Shown piece by piece: positions 12,463 through 24,100 of a DNA stretch of 64,000 nucleotides. The position numbers and the translations under genes are program-made. Positions within the stretch are counted from its first letter, which is position 1. Each line of letters starts with the position of its first letter. The DNA comes from Sclerotiophoma versabilis (Eukaryota; Ascomycota; Dothideomycetes; Pleosporales; Didymellaceae), in assembly GCA_012274445.1 (NCBI GenBank), contig JAAROD010000015.1:3100001-3164000 (forward strand), read 5' to 3'. The notes under the pieces are model-generated. The model saw only the letters and a list, made by a program, of their open reading frames with translations. It ran no database searches and was not told the origin of the DNA.

Positions 12463-14678
12463 ATGCACCTGCGAGAGAATTCTGTTGCCGTCAAGATGAG
12501 CGTGCAGGGTAATTTGCAACGCCCAAGGAGTGCAAGTTGGAAGGTGGAGGCAATCCGCAGGGGAAATCTCAAGATCAGTGGGCCAATTCCGATTGAGGAG
12601 GACACACCGTTGAGTGACGAGGAAGAGAGGGAACATGCTGAAAGATATAGCGACAAGAGGACCGAGGAGGCATTGGACGTATTCGCGCCTCCCCAACAAA
12701 CAATACGACAGGTCACCAATTCTCAGGGAACATTACGGCCAGAAGACGCAACAGAAGAAATGGCCATGAAGACAGCAAGTCGGGACCAGGACTTTGCTCG
12801 GCAGGAACTGGAGCTTCACGATCAACATCCGGCGCGGTCGCCGCTGAGGTCACCACTAGGGATGCATCCAACAGAGGGCATGCTCGCTGGACAACGGGAA
12901 AGCACCTTTCAGCCAAGATCGCATACTCCACCTACGCCGCTCCGAGCGACACCTGAAAGTACCTCTCACTCTCATGCGTCTACCAACGCGAAGAAGCAGA
13001 AGCGCAAGAGCGGCATTAGGGGCGTGTTTCGCAAGATGTTCGGACGTAAAGATCGGGAAGAGTCGCAGGAGCGTCATGTAGAGCGCAATGAGGAGCCTGT
13101 GCGCCGCGGGCATAGCTATCACCACAGTGTAAGTCACAGCAGCATACTTGATAAAGTTTCCCTGCTAATAGATAGTAGGATCCTGGCATGCTCCTGAAGT
13201 CGCAGACAGCACCACAGCAGCCGCCGACACCTAAGGCGCAACGGATATCGGACCTGACTGTGAAGGAGCTACAACCGCCGCACCCGTTGACGAATCTGCC
13301 GTACCCTATGAATGTTAATGCACCACCAGCAAGCCCACCACATGAGTATCTGAGATTTGACTTCCAAAGAACTGATCTTGGTTCTCGGAGAGCGACATTA
13401 CCAAACCTGTCCGGTGGCGTGGCGCAGCGACACAGTCTCGATGAACCGCGTGGCCGACTGTCAACATGGGAAGAAAGAACCGAGGACGAACCTTTACCAT
13501 CGTCAGACATTGGCATTGCACTATCGGGCCCGCCTCACGCTGCACGCAGCTCCATCGGAGACAGGCGCAGATCTAGGAGTGCTGGTGCTCTGCGAGAACT
13601 AGCGAAAGCTCGATTCTCAAATGAAGGCAGCCAGAGTAGGACTGATGTAATCAGAAGTTGGAGGGAGAGCTATGCTTCAGCCAGCGTGTACAGCCAGAAC
13701 ACCAGACCGCAGACTGCCAGGACGGTAGAGACAGTGCGGAGCGTTCAAACGAAAGGACCTACCGTGCAAGAAGCTGAATCGATGCATAAAGGCATGAGTG
13801 CGACACTTGTCGGGCCGGATGATCTGACACCAAACGATTCTACGCCGCAAGCCCAAGAACCTAGCACTCCCGAGCCCGCACATCGAGCACAAGACTGGGA
13901 GACCCCGGAACACCCACCCGTGTCCGCGTTCAACTTCGGCAATCTGGAGCCTACCAGTCCACACGAGCATCCCGAAACCCTCGCCCAGCTGGAAGGGCCA
14001 CCATTACCCTCCCGAAGTCCCAACCGCCTTTCGGTCGAAGATCGCGTCAACACCCTCGAAGAGAACATTCACACCCTTGAATCCTCGCTCCGTCGCATCT
14101 CACAACACAACAACCACCAAACCATCATCCTCGAGTCGGCACCCCGCAGCCTACGAACCCGTACACGCTCCACCTCACGATCTGTATCTGTAGTCAGTAT
14201 CCACCAACGCGAGCAGTTCTCCACCGGGGGAGCACCATCAAGCAACCTGGCCTACGAATCCAGCCCGCCGTCACCACCACTGACGCACACGGACGACAAG
14301 AGCAGCAGAGAAGACATTGCATCTCTTCACAATCTCCTAAACTCTGAACGCACCGCGCGCCTAGCTCTCGAATCCCGCGTCCTCGCGCTCCAGACAGAAG
14401 TTTCCGCGCTTCATGATCTCGTCAGCAAACTTGTCACCCGCTCGACGGTTGCGGCGACCGGTTCAAAGTACCCCACCCCCAGCCCGGATAGCATTCACCC
14501 GGGTGCTGAGGATTGCATGCCGACGCCCAGACAGGGACGGTATGAAGCAAGAAGGCAGGGCACGGAGGAAAGCGAGGTAGTGAGTCCGGACGAGTGGGCT
14601 ACGCCGAAGGAAGGCAGTTTTGAGGCGGACAACAGAAGTCAGTATTTTTATGGAAACATGGCGGAGGAGAGGAGATGA
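12463..14678 (+). CDS. Ser/Pro-rich disordered protein with C-terminal coiled coil
   Basis: Unnamed ascomycete protein with no enzyme motif. Two exons, 12463-13128 and 13179-14678, are joined by a 50-nt GTAAGT...TAG intron in frame (721 residues; 710 if translation begins at the second ATG, 12496). Early on there is a basic SASWKVEAIRRGNLKISGP segment, then long low-complexity regions rich in Ser, Pro, Arg and Glu. A strongly basic patch KKQKRKSGIRGVFRKMFGRK near residues 190-210 could bind membrane or nucleic acid. Two likely coiled coils lie near the C-terminus (VEDRVNTLEENIHTLESSL and a heptad region SERTARLALESRVLALQTE). It is probably a scaffold or regulatory phosphoprotein, but that is inference from composition only. 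Confidence 0.75.
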
Positions 14679-15070
14679 GATGACAGACGGTTATTTAAAA
14701 GAGATGCGGTAGGGTCTGAAACAGAGTCAAAGTACGAAGTACGGCTCTTGCTGACCAAACGCCTTATGGATTCACGGGTGGATATTTGGATGATAATGGG
14801 ACCCAGCGCGGCGTTTAGTGGGGGTTGTTTGTATATTCCTCTTTCTTTTCTTGCTCATACTTTGTTATCTTGGTCAATGAACTGCATCTACTTTCGCACA
14901 GTTACTAGCATGAAGTGATAGAGAACGGGGTCGATATCTCACGGCCAAAGCTTGCCGCAGCAAACGCCCTCACTCACTCACCATGGAGCTGCAATGACAC
15001 AGCTCTTCTTCTGAACACAAGTTTCTCCTCCAGCTATCTTCCAACTTCGATATTCTAAAAATACACTGTG
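14679..15070. other. Short intergenic region
   Basis: A 392-nt gap between two plus-strand genes. It contains an AT-rich 3' flank and pyrimidine-rich sequence just ahead of the SET-protein start. No gene seen. Confidence 0.5.
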
Positions 15071-16243
15071 ATGGCAGACCTAAACAGCAACACTATGTCA
15101 TCGACCGACACCATCCCAGTAGCTCCCAGTAAGTATCTGACGCAAGGCCACCAGCGCTCACAACTCGCTCATTACTAACCGTACCGCAGAAAACCCCTTC
15201 TACGAGATCCACGCCCTGCCAGGCAAAGGCTACGGCTGCATCGCCACCGCCAATATCCCACGCGGAACACGCATCCTGAGCGACACGCCTCTCCTCATCG
15301 TGCCCATGGCGAACTACATGGAAGCCGACATCTCAACCGTGTTCTTCTCCGCTCTAGACGAGCAACAGAAAGCGCTTTACTTCAGTCTGCACAGCGGCCA
15401 CGGACAGCCCACATGCGCATGGCCGAGCCAGATTCACGCCTCGGTCGCGGCAAAAGAGCGGCAGAGGATCGAGGAACAGCATGCCGCAAGAACAGGCAAG
15501 GAAGCCACACTACTCTCCATCTTCCAGACAAATTGCATGGAAATGGGCGCCGGCGCTGCTGTGTTTCCGCACGCGGCCCGCTTCAATCATGCTTGTGCTC
15601 CGAATGCGTGCTTCAACTGGAACGCCAGTATCGGCGCGGAGACGATTCATGCTATGCGCGATATCAAAGAGGGAGAGGAGATTACGATTAGTTATGTGGA
15701 TATGGAGCATGACAAGCGTCTGCGGGCGTGGGAACTCAAGCACTATGGGTTCGTGTGCGATTGCAAGGAGTGTGGAGATGAGGATGATGTGAGTACTGTC
15801 TTGCTTGTTTGTGGAGAAGGGGGCACAGGTGAGGACGAGAGCTGACGATGTTGTAGGAAAATAGCGTGGCGTTTGAGAGCGCGCAGAAGAGATTGCAGAT
15901 CCAGGAGCTCGAGCGCGAGACAAGGCTGCTGAGAGGCCGCAGGCTCACGGAGGGAGCGAAGCAGCCCGAGTTTGCGAACAAGCTGCTGAAGATGGCGGTC
16001 TTGTTGCAGCAGGAAGGGGCGTGGGATGCTAGGCTTGCGGGCGTGTTTCTTGACATTGCGCTCATCTGCGAGTATAGTGGTGACTTCAAGATGGGAGTTG
16101 CAGCTGGCGAGAAGGCGTTGCGGATTAAGAGGGACTGTCAGGGCATTGACTTTCCTGACTACAGGAGGTATGCTGAGGCAGTGGAGAGGATCAAGGCTAG
16201 CAGGAGGCGCGAGGCGGGTGAGGCTAATGGCTGGACGGCTTAG
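15071..16243 (+). CDS. SET-domain protein (putative lysine methyltransferase)
   Basis: Exons 15071-15128, 15190-15788 and 15857-16243 join in frame to give 347 residues. The SET domain starts at FYEIHALPGKGYGCIATANI, the usual 'xGxG' entry, and contains the knot signature RFNHACAPNACFNW (NHxCxPN) and GEEITISYVD with the catalytic-region tyrosine. A post-SET cysteine motif FVCDCKECG follows. These bind S-adenosylmethionine and zinc in the family. The C-terminal part is helical and TPR-like, as in SMYD-type and other fungal SET proteins. There is no MYND finger, so the substrate (histone or non-histone) is unknown. The second exon contains the NHxCxPN and Tyr motifs; the third exon is all helical. 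Intron donors are GTAAGT and GTGAGT. Confidence 0.88.
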
Positions 16244-16939
16244 CAGTACACGATTCATTGGTTGGCAGTCGGAGTTTAGGAAGTGGGTTGGCAACGTAGT
16301 TGAATCCCAGTCAATCACGAGTTTGTCATGTGCATCTGTCGATGAGTGGTGGTGAGGAAGTCCCGAGGTTGCGGTGCTGACGCTCGCTTCGGCGCCGTGG
16401 CCGCCAGACCCCGGTCCTCTCCGCAGGCCTTGGATGTGAGACGTATCTGAAGCACTCAGTCATCACCGACTTGCGCTCTCACCGCACTTCCAACGACTGA
16501 TTGTCAGATTGCAGTCAATGATCGGCCACGCGGCGTCTAGCCCAGACCATGGCCACCTCCAGTCTCCCCCCAGGCTAACATGGCAGCGGAAACTAACTTC
16601 GCGTAGCCGCTGACGTTGCTGCTGTGTCCCTGCAGCTGAAAGCATCTTTGAAACTTGTCGCGCGTCTTCTGAACAGCCTCAAGTTTTGCCCTTAATCACA
16701 GAGTCTCGCTCACGCTATCCTCCAATTTGCTGACTGCTTACATCTCACACTTTCCTGCTATTCTCTGTCATCTCACATATACCTCGTTCTCGTTTGGCTG
16801 CTCGTCTTCTTTGAGCGATCGTTCTTTCCGCGCTTTAGCTCCGGGAAATACAGCTTCCGTGAAAGCCAACGGCCACCTTTCCGACTGCGCAACAAGAGAC
16901 GGCGCCTTGTACGCAAACTCCGCGATACCTATAAACAAC
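16244..16939. promoter_or_regulatory. Intergenic region and 5' leader of the PRXL2-like gene
   Basis: About 700 nt between tandem genes. The last 260 nt are pyrimidine-rich, as in fungal promoters and leaders. An in-frame ATG at 16727 would extend the next protein by 71 residues, but that stretch is hydrophobic and Ser-rich with little resemblance to the rest, so I treat it as leader sequence. Confidence 0.4.
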
Positions 16940-18012
16940 ATGGCGACCGTAGACGCCAAAGACACCGCTCGGCCTCCCACATTAGCCCCTGCGCCGCAGA
17001 CCACAGCCGCACCGCCCTCTCCGCCACAGTCCTTGGGGCGTGAGACCCTTCCCAAGCCTTCGACAGACACACACGATACCACAACCCCACCTTTCTCGCC
17101 AGCGAGCGACACGCCAGTACTACAGAGGGAGCAGGAGGAGTTCGAGGGCACAATCCACGTCAACAATGACCTGCCAACCGAGAAGGACTTGAAGAAAGCG
17201 GAGGACCTGCTCATTCTGGACGCCCAAGGCAAGAGCCGGCCGTTCAGGGAGCTCTACGATGCGTCAGGTGTCGCGCCTCGCCAGCTGATCATCTTCATCA
17301 GGCACTTCTTTTGCGGGGTGAGTTGCAATATCCGCGTAGCAACTGTGCGTAACGTCCCCAGCCGCATGCTGACATTGCACAGAACTGCCAGGAATACCTC
17401 CGCACCCTCGCCTCTTCCGTAACGCCCGAAGACCTCCTCGCCCTCCCCACGCCAACTTCCATAGCCGTCATTGGCTGCGGTCGCCCCGAGCTGATACCCA
17501 TGTACATCGAGGCCACCGGCTGCCCCTTCCCAATCTACGCCGAACCCACACGCAAGATCTACGACTACCTAGGCATGACACGGACGTATGATCTCGGCGC
17601 AAAACCCGCCTACATGCAGACAAACGTCTTGATCAACAGCCTTCAGTCGGTATTCCAGGGTTTATCAACCGGTCGCAAAGCGCTACAGGGTGGAGACTTC
17701 AAGCAAGTCGGCGGCGAGTTCCTATTCGAGAACGGCGAGTGCACATGGGTCCACAGGATGAAGACTACAAGAGGACACGCAGAGGTGTCGGAACTCAGGT
17801 TGTTACTGGGGCTTGATGATAGAAGGCCACCGATGAGGAAGCGGTGGAGTCATAGTATCAAGCAGGTGAAGCAACAGAACAGGCAAAGCTTGGGCTGGGG
17901 GAGGTTACGGAACAAGAGTAAGGTCGGCAAAGACCTTGAGAAGAGTGGCAGTTCGACGCCGGAGACAGTGGAGGAGAATCCAAATAAGCTTGTTGGGAGA
18001 ACGGCAGCCTAG
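16940..18012 (+). CDS. PRXL2/AhpC-TSA-like thioredoxin-fold protein
   Basis: Exons 16940-17317 and 17383-18012 (65-nt intron) encode 335 residues. After about 80 disordered Pro/Thr/Ser-rich residues comes a thioredoxin-like fold: LILDAQGKSRPFRELYD, the strand QLIIFIRHFFCG, and the CxxC motif CGNC created across the exon junction (FFCG|NCQEYL). Then follow IAVIGCGRPELIPMYIEATGCPFPIYAEP and a late segment GGEFLFENGECTWVHRMKTTRGHAEV, all hallmarks of the AhpC/TSA-2 (FAM213/PRXL2) family. These are putative thiol redox proteins, with activity poorly known in fungi. The C-terminal tail is basic and probably disordered. The ATG at 16940 lies in a good context (AACAACATGGCG). Confidence 0.87.
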
Positions 18013-19350
18013 TTTCGGTAATAGTAGATAGATTCTTTTCATTGCTGCGTTTAGCGAGTACTGGTCAAAGGCAGCTACGCTGCTCAAACGCCCAACGAAT
18101 TCAAGCGTCGCGTACACCTCAACCTCTTCCACAATCTGAACCGCATGTGACAAGCGTGCGGGTGTAGCGGACTAGTGAAGGAAGGGTACCCTTACACTTG
18201 TTGAAGGAGTTCCAGGATACGAATGCGAAGACCTGTGAACAGTTCAGTGCTGGTTGTTCGCACACTGAGATCCTCTGACTCTACAGCAGCAAACCAGCCA
18301 GCGTATGTGAGCTCCGTCGAGTCACCTTATTTCTTGACTGTATACACAGAGATCGCATATTGTAACCACATGTCCGCACTCAGTGTAGTGCACAAGAAAT
18401 AACTCAAGTCGTGGGTAGATACTCCGTGTATTGGATTTACGGGATGTGGAGGGGCAGGCTTTGCCAGCATCGATCTGAAGAACGAGGGGAGGAAAATGAT
18501 GTAGATGACCACGGAAGAGTAAGCAACAGTGAAGCGACGACAGACGAAGAAGCCTACTTGAATGTTGCGCGTCGCAGGGACGTACGCACAAGCTCCTGCA
18601 ACGAGACATGCACGAATCTTCCAGCTCCATGACGCTTCCAGTCATTGCATACAAGAACGGCACTTTGCAATTCTCTGCCGTCCAACTACGGCAACTTCAA
18701 CCTCCGGCGCGAAGTTATATCTAGATCTTTTCCGTCTACGCCTTAACGCATCCTATAAGCCTCTCGCCCATCTACGTCTAAATGCAAAGCTCCAAGCGCA
18801 GCAACACTACACTGACCAAGTTTTCGTTCAGATCGTCATACAACGAATAGCTATGCAGAATAAGACCGCTAGGGTTTACGTATAAACCACAAGAGAGTAA
18901 ACTAAAAGAACTTGGCAAGTTGTATGGCGTTACCACTACGCTTTCGAACACACAGAAACACGAGATGTCAAGAACGGCTCTTTTAACGGGGGGAGTCAAA
19001 GCTATGGGACATGTGGATGGACTATGAAAGTGTCATGAAAGTAAAGCTTAGGCATGAGGAGAATGGTAGGACAATATCAAAGCTATCAAACTGGGTCGTT
19101 TGCTGGGATTGAAAAGACGAGCGGGGCTGAGGAAGCAATGCGGGAGTATGCGGGAGAAGTCGAAGGCAGTGAGCGGCTCTGTCACGCTGATGTAAGGGGC
19201 AAATAGACGGGTCGTTAACCTGTCTAGTAAGGATTGTTGCTTGTTGCTTGTTGCTTGTTGTTACCCATGACAAAAGCAGACGATCAGACTCGTTTGCTTG
19301 CTCCCTATATAACCATCTCGTTTCGCCGCTTCACACTCAGCACCGTTACC
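18013..19350. other. 1.3 kb intergenic region
   Basis: No convincing gene on either strand. A 7-bp TTGTTGC repeat lies at 19234-19260, about 90 bp ahead of the next start codon, within what should be that gene's promoter. Confidence 0.5.
19234..19260 (+). repeat. TTGTTGC heptamer tandem repeat
   Basis: About four tandem copies of TTGTTGC directly upstream of the 19351 gene. On the other strand the unit reads GCAACAA, similar to heptamers at 7671-7691 and 34595-34629. Confidence 0.85.
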
Positions 19351-19941
19351 ATGGCGTTGCTGCGCATCCTGCAGATAGACAAGAAGGTAACCCAGTCGTT
19401 CAAGAGAAATCTCGACGCCCTCAACACCGCCCGATCCACCGAAACAGGATACGAACATCATTTCATCGACGAGCTCTACAATGTCTCTGCCAACTGCCGC
19501 AGTGCGTTGGATACAGCGCTTTCCGAGGCACTCGCTGAGAAAGATAGGTTGGGAAAAGATGTATTCGCCGATCCTGTGGTCCAGGGGACTTTCGAGCGGG
19601 CCTCTGACGACAACGCATCGTTTCCAAAGCGAGTCTACGATAACATTGATGAATGCAGCGCTCTGTACCGTTCGGGGCTGCGGACACTCACGGCCTTTGA
19701 AGCAGACTTGCGCAGGGAATGGAACGGTGTGTCCAGACTGTCTCCCCCGGAAAGACATGACTTTGTGCTGCTCGCGAGAAATAAGTTGGTGGCAACAGTA
19801 GGCGTCCAGGAAAGTCTGAGAGATGAGCCATTGGCGGAGGCGAGGAAGTTGGAGGAGGAAGTGAAGGGCTTGGAGGGAAGACTCGGAGACGCAGAGGTGA
19901 CGGAGGACGATGATGCTGTGATTGTTGAAAAGGTCATGTAG
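19351..19941 (+). CDS. Small hypothetical helical/coiled-coil protein
   Basis: An intronless frame of 196 residues starting MALLRILQIDKKVTQSFKRN with ATG in a good context (GTTACCATGGCG). It is rich in Glu, Asp, Arg, Leu and Ala, predicted mainly helical, and ends with a heptad-like stretch (EARKLEEEVKGLEGRL) and an acidic tail. It has no signal peptide, no membrane segment and no motif I recognise. A decayed Lys-rich frame follows at 20051. Real coding sequence is supported by length, composition and start context; function unknown. Confidence 0.6.
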   Translation: MALLRILQIDKKVTQSFKRNLDALNTARSTETGYEHHFIDELYNVSANCRSALDTALSEALAEKDRLGKDVFADPVVQGTFERASDDNASFPKRVYDNIDECSALYRSGLRTLTAFEADLRREWNGVSRLSPPERHDFVLLARNKLVATVGVQESLRDEPLAEARKLEEEVKGLEGRLGDAEVTEDDDAVIVEKVM

Positions 19942-20050
19942 ATGGTCTACTCTCGACCATTTTTAGCGTTCGATCCTCAAACTACATGCCTGGTATTTCA
20001 CGACTAAGCGTCTAGGCAAGAGCGATGTGACTTCCACAGCAAGAATTTGA

Positions 20051-20557
20051 TCGCAACATCGATATTGTCTGCTGAACGATCGTACAAGATATGTGGTGGT
20101 GCACTCTACTGTATCGGTGGTTTGCGAATATCTCAAACCCCTTACCTATGGGCGCTTTTCGCCACTCGACAAGAAGCATCTGATTGAAGTCCTCACAGTG
20201 AAAGCCAGCCTACAGAACCAGTTCGACAAGTTCTCCAAATGCTTCCAGAGTCACACCGACATAAGAGGCGTGGTGCGTTGCAATGCAGAAGGATGTAGGT
20301 GGAGTATTGCGCTCCGGGCGTTGGGCGTTCTGATGCAGGTGGAGCTAGAGGAAAAATTGAAGATGGAGTAGAAGAAAGTGAAAAGGGAAGCTGAGAGGAA
20401 ACGCGGAATGTTATTGGGAAAGTCTAAGACAGAATTCAATGGAATTTTGAAGAACCAGAAAGAGTGCTGCAGGCCACTTGAAAAATAGGCACAAGCGAAG
20501 GCTCTTCTGCCGGAGATTGAAAGAGAGCCGTGGGAGATAAGTGCGTCCTGGAATTAG
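20051..20557 (+). pseudogene. Decayed Lys/Glu-rich frame with nonsense codons
   Basis: One plus-strand frame stays open from 20051 and keeps protein-like composition across two in-frame TAG codons (20369-20371 and 20486-20488) before a third at 20555-20557. The region between the stops reads as a charged helix (KKVKREAERKRGMLLGKSK), the same style as the sequence before the first stop (VELEEKLKME). There is no in-frame ATG near the beginning. Both interior TAGs would be CAG glutamine codons after a single C-to-T change, the kind expected from CpA-to-TpA mutation. I infer a broken gene of unknown function, possibly a relative of the helical protein just upstream; a 3' exon of an unannotated gene is the alternative. 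Confidence 0.35.
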
Positions 20558-21126
20558 TGTCACAAAGTTGCAGCGTAATGTTACAGAGGTGAGAGAAAAC
20601 TGAGAACAAGTGAAGTGATTTCGTGCCAAAGGAATGTATTGGTGAGACTAGCAGTAGAATATGGTTTTGTTTTTGTTGTTTTTTGGCGTGAAACGTGTTC
20701 ATGTGAACGGCCCTGACCGCAAGTCGAGAGCGTGAAGTAAGAAGTGTAGCTCAACATAACGCCTCCGTTAGCTATATGGGCTTCCCTATCTCTCTTCCGC
20801 CCAAGCATAAACGGCGTGCATCATGGTCCACGTCGTCACCGAGCTCGTGTGCCCAACGTAATACGCGAATAGTTCTACGAACAGTTCTGCAACCTGGCGA
20901 AGCACTTCTGATTCGCTGAGCGTGCTATTGATATTCGCTGCATTGTAGGCTGAGTCCAGCGCTGAGTCTGAAGCCTTTAAGTCAGCTTCGGAGAGCCGAT
21001 GAACATGCGTTCACAGCTATGCTGTCTGGCTTGACATCATCCATTTTCGCGGAGTTCAGACTTCAGTCGGACGTATATCGTGGGCCTCAAGGAGGAAGTG
21101 CTCCTGAGGTTCTGTTAGAGATGCAA
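20558..21126. other. Intergenic region / UPF1 3' flank
   Basis: About 570 nt between a decayed plus-strand frame and the stop of the minus-strand UPF1 gene. Nothing gene-like seen. Confidence 0.5.
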
Positions 21127-24100
21127 TCAATCATAATTGCCAGGCCCACCGATTTGACTAGCGAAGGCAGTAGATACACTGCGAGCATCGTCGTCATCAA
21201 ACCCAATACCGTTTCGAAGACCACGACCAGCAGCGAACCCACCACCCATGTTGGGGCCCTGGCGAGTCGATTCGACAAAGCGGCTCAAACGATCGGACTG
21301 GCTTAGCGACGTAGGCTTGTTGTAGTCATTCAAGTTGAGACCGGAGAGGCTGATGCCACCAGGAGCATCGCTACGGGTATCGGTCAGCTCGCTTGCAGCA
21401 ATAGACTCGCCGGCAACACTCTGTGGTGGCCGATTCTGTCCTCGAGGACCTTGACCGTTACGACCAGGTAGGGGCCATGATTCCTGAAAGTTGGAGAACA
21501 TAGGCGGGTAGTTGGAGGGTACACCACCGAGGGCAGATGAATGGACTGATGACACATCATCAGGGATGTAGCCAACAATCGAGCCGTTGTCGTTATACTC
21601 CTGACGAGTTGGTTTGCCACTGTTGTAGCTGCCTTGGCGGCCAGAGGTCATAGCGTTGGCATGCTGGTAAGCCATCTGGTAACGTTGCGGTCCGCGGTAG
21701 GTTTGCTTAGGGCGGCTGAACTGCAGTAGCGAAACCTGGAGGTTCGAGAGAGGTCCCTCAACAAGGCAGTTGCGCTCCTTAAAGTGAAGCAGGAGGTAGT
21801 GCCACAACGGATGCTTGCTTAGAACTTTGGGATTTCCAAGAATGACAAGACCATATTTAGCACGAGTGAGAGCAACGTTGAGACGGCGAGGGTCGCTCAA
21901 GAAACCAATACCTTGGTGGTCGTTGGAACGAACACAAGAGAGAATGATGAAATCCTTCTCACGACCTTGGAAAGCATCGACAGACGCCACCTCGACTTCT
22001 TTGTAGTTCTCCTTCTTGAAGCTGCCGGTTGCCTGCATAGAGCTGACAACGTAGCTGCGCTGACCCTCGTATGGCGTGATGATACCAATGTCGCTGGGTT
22101 GCACACCTGCCTTGAAGAAACGTGTAACGATCTTCTCGACATTCTGGGCCTCTGTTCGGTTGAGGTAAGACGTACCACTGGCTGAAATTTCTTCTGCACC
22201 AAGGTTGGACCAGAACATCATGGGATTGTCGGCTACTGGCCATGGGAAGTCAACATCGCGACGAACGCGCTCCTGCATGGTCACACCATTCTGAAGCGAG
22301 CCTTCATAGAACATGTTCGAAGGAAATTCAGACAGACACGGGTGCATGCGGTACTGAACCTGGAGACGGATCGGAGAACAACCGAGAATGACGAGACGCT
22401 CGAACAGCGACTGGTTCAATCCTGCTGTAGCGGCCTTCTTGTTCATGATGACAGGTCCAAGCTGCTGGTGGTCTCCAACAAGCACGACCTGCTTGCATCC
22501 AAGAACAAGAGGGATCATGCACTCAGGCTCAGCTGACTGCGTAGATTCGTCGATGAGAACCGTACGGAACTTCATTTTCGAAAGACGTGGGTCGCCAGCA
22601 CCAACACAGGTGCAGCAGATAACATCAGCCGCATTGAGAATCTCGCGTTCAGCTGCACGTGTGAGTTGCTTGAACTTCTTTTCATCCTGGCTCGACAGCT
22701 CGCCAACATCGCTCTTAAGCTGATTGAGCTTGTTCAGCTCAACGTTGGTGTCGTTCATGCGGACCTGCTCGTGGAGAGACAAGAAGCCGACTGGAGACTC
22801 GACGTCTTCCCTAGACTTTGCAGTCACACGAACGGTCTTTAGGCCAGTAAGGTGGATACGTTCGCACAGCTGGTCGACGGCGACATTGGATGGTGCACAG
22901 ACCAGCACTTGACTACCACTGATCTTGCAAAGGTGGTAGATGATGGTGGCTGAAGTTACGGTCTTTCCGGTACCCGGAGGACCTTGAATCAAGCTGAGAG
23001 GCTTCTGCAAAACACTCTTAACGGCGTTGATTTGACTGCCGTTCAATTCTGGCAGGCCTGGTACGCTGAACTTGCGAGGAATTGTGATCTTCATGGGTGC
23101 CGACGCTACCTCATGACCCAGAAGGCGGTGGAAGATGTAACCCGAAACACTCATCTCGTCGATGGCGAAGGTCTTCATGGCGTGTTGCATACGATCGAAT
23201 GAAGTCGCCTTCCAAACGTAATCGGCGCTGAAGTTGTGGGTGCACTCAGTTGGGACTGACTTGTGATCGCCCTTTGTGCGCAGTTCGATAGTCACCTCAT
23301 CAGATTGGTTGTTTGGAATTTTAATGACGTATCCAACGCCTTCCCAGTGCGGGCGCAATTCTCCAGTGTATCGCAGACGCATCTCGTCTCCGACAGCAAG
23401 CTTGACGTCGCCCAGCTCAAGTTTAGGGAGGATGAAGCTAGCAGTGTGCTTGTTGTTCAGAGCCATGTCCCAGCGAACAATCAGGTTGTCCTGCGACTGC
23501 GACTCCTTCAGTTTGCGGTCATAATCAGCCTCAATCTTGACCAGAGGGCCGAAGACATTCTGATACTGAAACGCATCGTCGTAACGGAGCAGCACTTTAG
23601 CGATGACCTCCTCTTGCCCGGCGCCCTTCTCCAGATCTGCGATAGTAGCATTCGCATTATCCTTCCATAGCTCCTCGAGCTTTGCAATTGTCTGCGGACT
23701 AAGGTGACGAGCGCGGAGTTGCTCTTGGTCGGTCGGTGGAGGCACGAGCCAAGGGAGGAAGGAGCGGTCTTCGATCAGCGGTTGCCAGCGCGAGGTGTCC
23801 CAGTTCATGTCCTTCTGTGAGGGCATCGAAGCGCATGGCTGGCGGCACAGAAGCACAACGACGGTATCTGACTTGGCCGGGATAAAGCCAAGCAGGAAGA
23901 CGTTCTTCACACCGCAGCTGTAGCATTCGAGGGTGGTGTCGCCGAGCGAGGAAGCCGGGTGCAGCTGCACTTCCTTGTGGCGAGCGCGGACAAGGTGGTT
24001 GATGATGTGCGAGGACGAGGAATTGCCGCGAGCGCTACAGAACCACTTGTTGCAAGCCAGACACTTGACCACGCTGCCTGCATTGTGAATGCCGCAGTAT

